A stretch of 64,000 bases of DNA from Paraglaciecola chathamensis S18K6 (GTDB taxonomy: Bacteria > Pseudomonadota > Gammaproteobacteria > Enterobacterales > Alteromonadaceae), in NCBI GenBank assembly GCA_000314955.1, contig BAEM01000034.1, positions 186,001 to 250,000 on the forward strand, given 5' to 3'. The notes under the pieces are model-generated. The model did no database searches. It was not told the origin of the DNA and worked only from the letters and a program-made list of their open reading frames with translations. This document shows, piece after piece, positions 62,508 through 64,000 of the stretch (position 1 is the stretch's first letter; each line of letters starts with the position of its first letter). The position numbers were made by a program, and so were the translations under genes.

Positions 62508-63371
62508 ATGCCAGAATCAGCAAGCCTACAGGCAAAACAGCTTTCCTATGAGATAGCGCAAAAGCACATTTTGTCTGACATTAACCTTTCACTTGAGCGC
62601 GGCAAAGTACTCGGTGTACTCGGCCCTAATGGTGCAGGTAAAACCAGCTTGCTTAAAATGTTATCGGGTCAAACCGCCAGCAAGCAGCAAGTTGAATGGT
62701 GCGGTAAAGCGTTAGAAGACTTCAGCCCATTAGAGCGCGCCAAACAAATTGCCGTGGTCAATCAGTTAAATGAAAGTGTGTTTGCCTTAAGTTTGCAGCA
62801 AATCGTGCGCATGGGCTGGTTGCCTCATAAAACCCTGTTGTCGCGAGAAAACGAGCAAGATCATGCACACCTTGCCGCCTCAATCGCCAAAGTTGGCCTG
62901 AGCGACAAAACTCATCAAACCTTTAGTTCTCTCTCGGGTGGCGAACAACAACGGGGCTTAATAGCACGGGCTTTGGTGCAAAAAGCGGCACTGATAGTAT
63001 TAGATGAACCGGTCAATCACTTAGATATTTATTATCAACATCAAGTACTTAAGCTGCTACGCACCCTAGCGCACCAACAACAAATGACAGTCGTCATGAG
63101 CTTGCATGACATTAATTTAGCGGCCAGTTACTGCGATCACCTATGCCTGTTAAACGAAGGGAAAATGATCGCCCAAGGGCCAGTTGAAAAAGTGCTAGAA
63201 GCCAAGACCCTTGAACATGTGTTTAATATTCCCTGTCGAATTCGCCGCGACGACCTCACCCAAAACCTGCGCGTCGACTTTTATCCCCCTGATGAACAAG
63301 AACATCCCTTTATGCCAGAAGTCATGCAGTATCCAACTACGACTGACAGCGACCAAGGCCATTCGTCATGA
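62508..63371 (+). CDS. btuD: BtuD-like cobalamin/iron-complex ABC transporter ATPase
   Basis: A 287-residue ABC ATPase. Walker A is GPNGAGKT (39-46), signature LSGGEQQR (142-149), Walker B LIVLDEP (162-168), with the switch His in VMSLHDINLAA. It belongs to the FecE/HmuV/BtuD group. The cobalamin riboswitch directly upstream points to vitamin B12 as cargo rather than siderophore or heme. The stop overlaps the permease start (ATGA). Confidence 0.9.
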   Translation: MPESASLQAKQLSYEIAQKHILSDINLSLERGKVLGVLGPNGAGKTSLLKMLSGQTASKQQVEWCGKALEDFSPLERAKQIAVVNQLNESVFALSLQQIVRMGWLPHKTLLSRENEQDHAHLAASIAKVGLSDKTHQTFSSLSGGEQQRGLIARALVQKAALIVLDEPVNHLDIYYQHQVLKLLRTLAHQQQMTVVMSLHDINLAASYCDHLCLLNEGKMIAQGPVEKVLEAKTLEHVFNIPCRIRRDDLTQNLRVDFYPPDEQEHPFMPEVMQYPTTTDSDQGHSS

Positions 63372-64000
63372 ACAATCGCTGGTCTTTTCTTATCTTGCTG
63401 GCTGTGCTTTCCCCCGTTATCGGCATCTTTTTTGGCGCCGCCGACTTGCCGCCCAAGGAGCTGTATCAATGCGTAGTAGGTCAATGCTCGACACAAATTA
63501 ACTCCCTTATTTTCTGGGAAATTCGCTTACCTCGCGTGCTGGTTGGCTTTTTAGTGGGAGCTGGGCTTGCAGTGGCCGGGGCAACCTTGCAAAACATTAC
63601 CCGCAATGGCCTAGCAGACCCATATTTATTCGGCGTCGTCTCTGGCGCGGGCCTTGGTGCAAGTATTGCCACCCTGCTGTTTGATAGCCAAATTGGCGAA
63701 ACCTTAACAATTTTTGGCATGCTGCCAGACGTCTCGTTCTCTATTGCCTTGCCCGTGGCCGCATTTTTAGGGGCCGTATTTGCAGTGACCTTGGTGCAAG
63801 CGCTGGCCGCCACCTCTTTTGGCGGGCGTGGTGAACACATGTTACTCGCAGGCGTTGCCGTCTCATTTATGCTCAGTGCCCTGAGTCACTTTTTATTGTT
63901 TTTGGGCGATCCTTTTGCGGCCAATAAAGTGATCTTCTGGCTCATGGGCAGTCTTGCTCGCACCGAATTGTGGTATGCGTGGATCATGCTCCCCGTTGTG
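63368..64000 (+). CDS. btuC: BtuC-like FecCD-family ABC permease, 5' part
   Basis: The first 211 codons of a FecCD/BtuC permease that runs past the window end. After a signal-anchor helix (FLILLAVLSPVIGIFFGAA), the family motif RLPRVLVGFLVGAGLAVAGATLQN is followed by NGLADPYLFGVVSGAGLGA, then further helices up to NKVIFWLMGSLAR. It should form the B12 channel with the ATPase encoded upstream. Frame is open to the last base. Confidence 0.9.
   Translation, partial: MNNRWSFLILLAVLSPVIGIFFGAADLPPKELYQCVVGQCSTQINSLIFWEIRLPRVLVGFLVGAGLAVAGATLQNITRNGLADPYLFGVVSGAGLGASIATLLFDSQIGETLTIFGMLPDVSFSIALPVAAFLGAVFAVTLVQALAATSFGGRGEHMLLAGVAVSFMLSALSHFLLFLGDPFAANKVIFWLMGSLARTELWYAWIMLPVV

Overview
The window looks like chromosomal DNA of a marine gammaproteobacterium of the Alteromonadaceae (Glaciecola, Paraglaciecola or Alteromonas type). 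This is inferred from moderate-to-low GC, the exosortase A polysaccharide locus, several TonB-dependent receptors, the LytS/LytTR regulators, DUF3718 and DUF6435 small proteins and Enterobacteria-like housekeeping genes (serA, gshB, yqgE, ruvX, dgkA). No ribosomal RNA, prophage or CRISPR array is visible.

Bases 1-19526 form one exopolysaccharide locus of the exosortase A (XrtA/PEP-CTERM) kind. It holds an O-antigen-ligase-like polymerase (cut by the window edge), a GMC oxidoreductase with a tiny partner, an unknown secreted protein, a sulfotransferase, two glycosyltransferases, a hexapeptide-repeat acyltransferase and a secreted beta-helix protein. A leftward five-gene operon follows (priming sugar transferase, deacetylase, exosortase A fused to EpsI, FkbM methyltransferase, acyltransferase 3). 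Divergent to it runs a rightward export operon (export lipoprotein, chain-length protein, tyrosine autokinase, outer-membrane barrel). No PEP-CTERM substrate protein is encoded here.

Bases 19527-29000 are a mixed region: a KefB-like antiporter, a small membrane protein, a periplasmic cyclophilin, a DUF6435 protein, a histone-deacetylase-like amidohydrolase, YceH, a GNAT enzyme and an AraC regulator. It is rich in mobile relics: a structured inverted-repeat element (copy A), a 5' remnant of a group II intron without its reverse transcriptase, and a REP-associated tyrosine transposase flanked by two opposed arrays of the same short motif.

Bases 29000-33604 hold a putative periplasmic sugar-oxidation operon (small subunit, GMC flavoprotein with a three-cysteine cluster, TIM-barrel lipoprotein) facing a PAS-AraC regulator. 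Bases 33675-45954 carry serA, a TlpA-like thioredoxin with an odd hexapeptide repeat, ruvX-yqgE-gshB, a LytS kinase with two LytTR regulators, a large TonB receptor, a DUF3718 protein and an NlpC/P60-like hydrolase whose last codons and stop lie inside repeat copy B. Repeat copies B and C, in the same orientation, bracket a CAT-anticodon tRNA, a Dabb protein and a pentapeptide-repeat protein.

Bases 49594-58497 contain a DUF305 protein plus a glutaredoxin-MauE fusion, then an envelope-modification operon (GT2, VTT/TVP38 protein, GT39/ArnT-like, eptA, dgkA) divergent from an OmpR-type two-component system. The eptA gene appears frameshifted in a run of six T. Bases 58615-64000 are metal and cofactor uptake: a PepSY membrane protein and a TonB siderophore receptor behind a clear Fur box, then a cobalamin riboswitch in front of a BtuD/BtuC-like ABC transporter that runs off the window.
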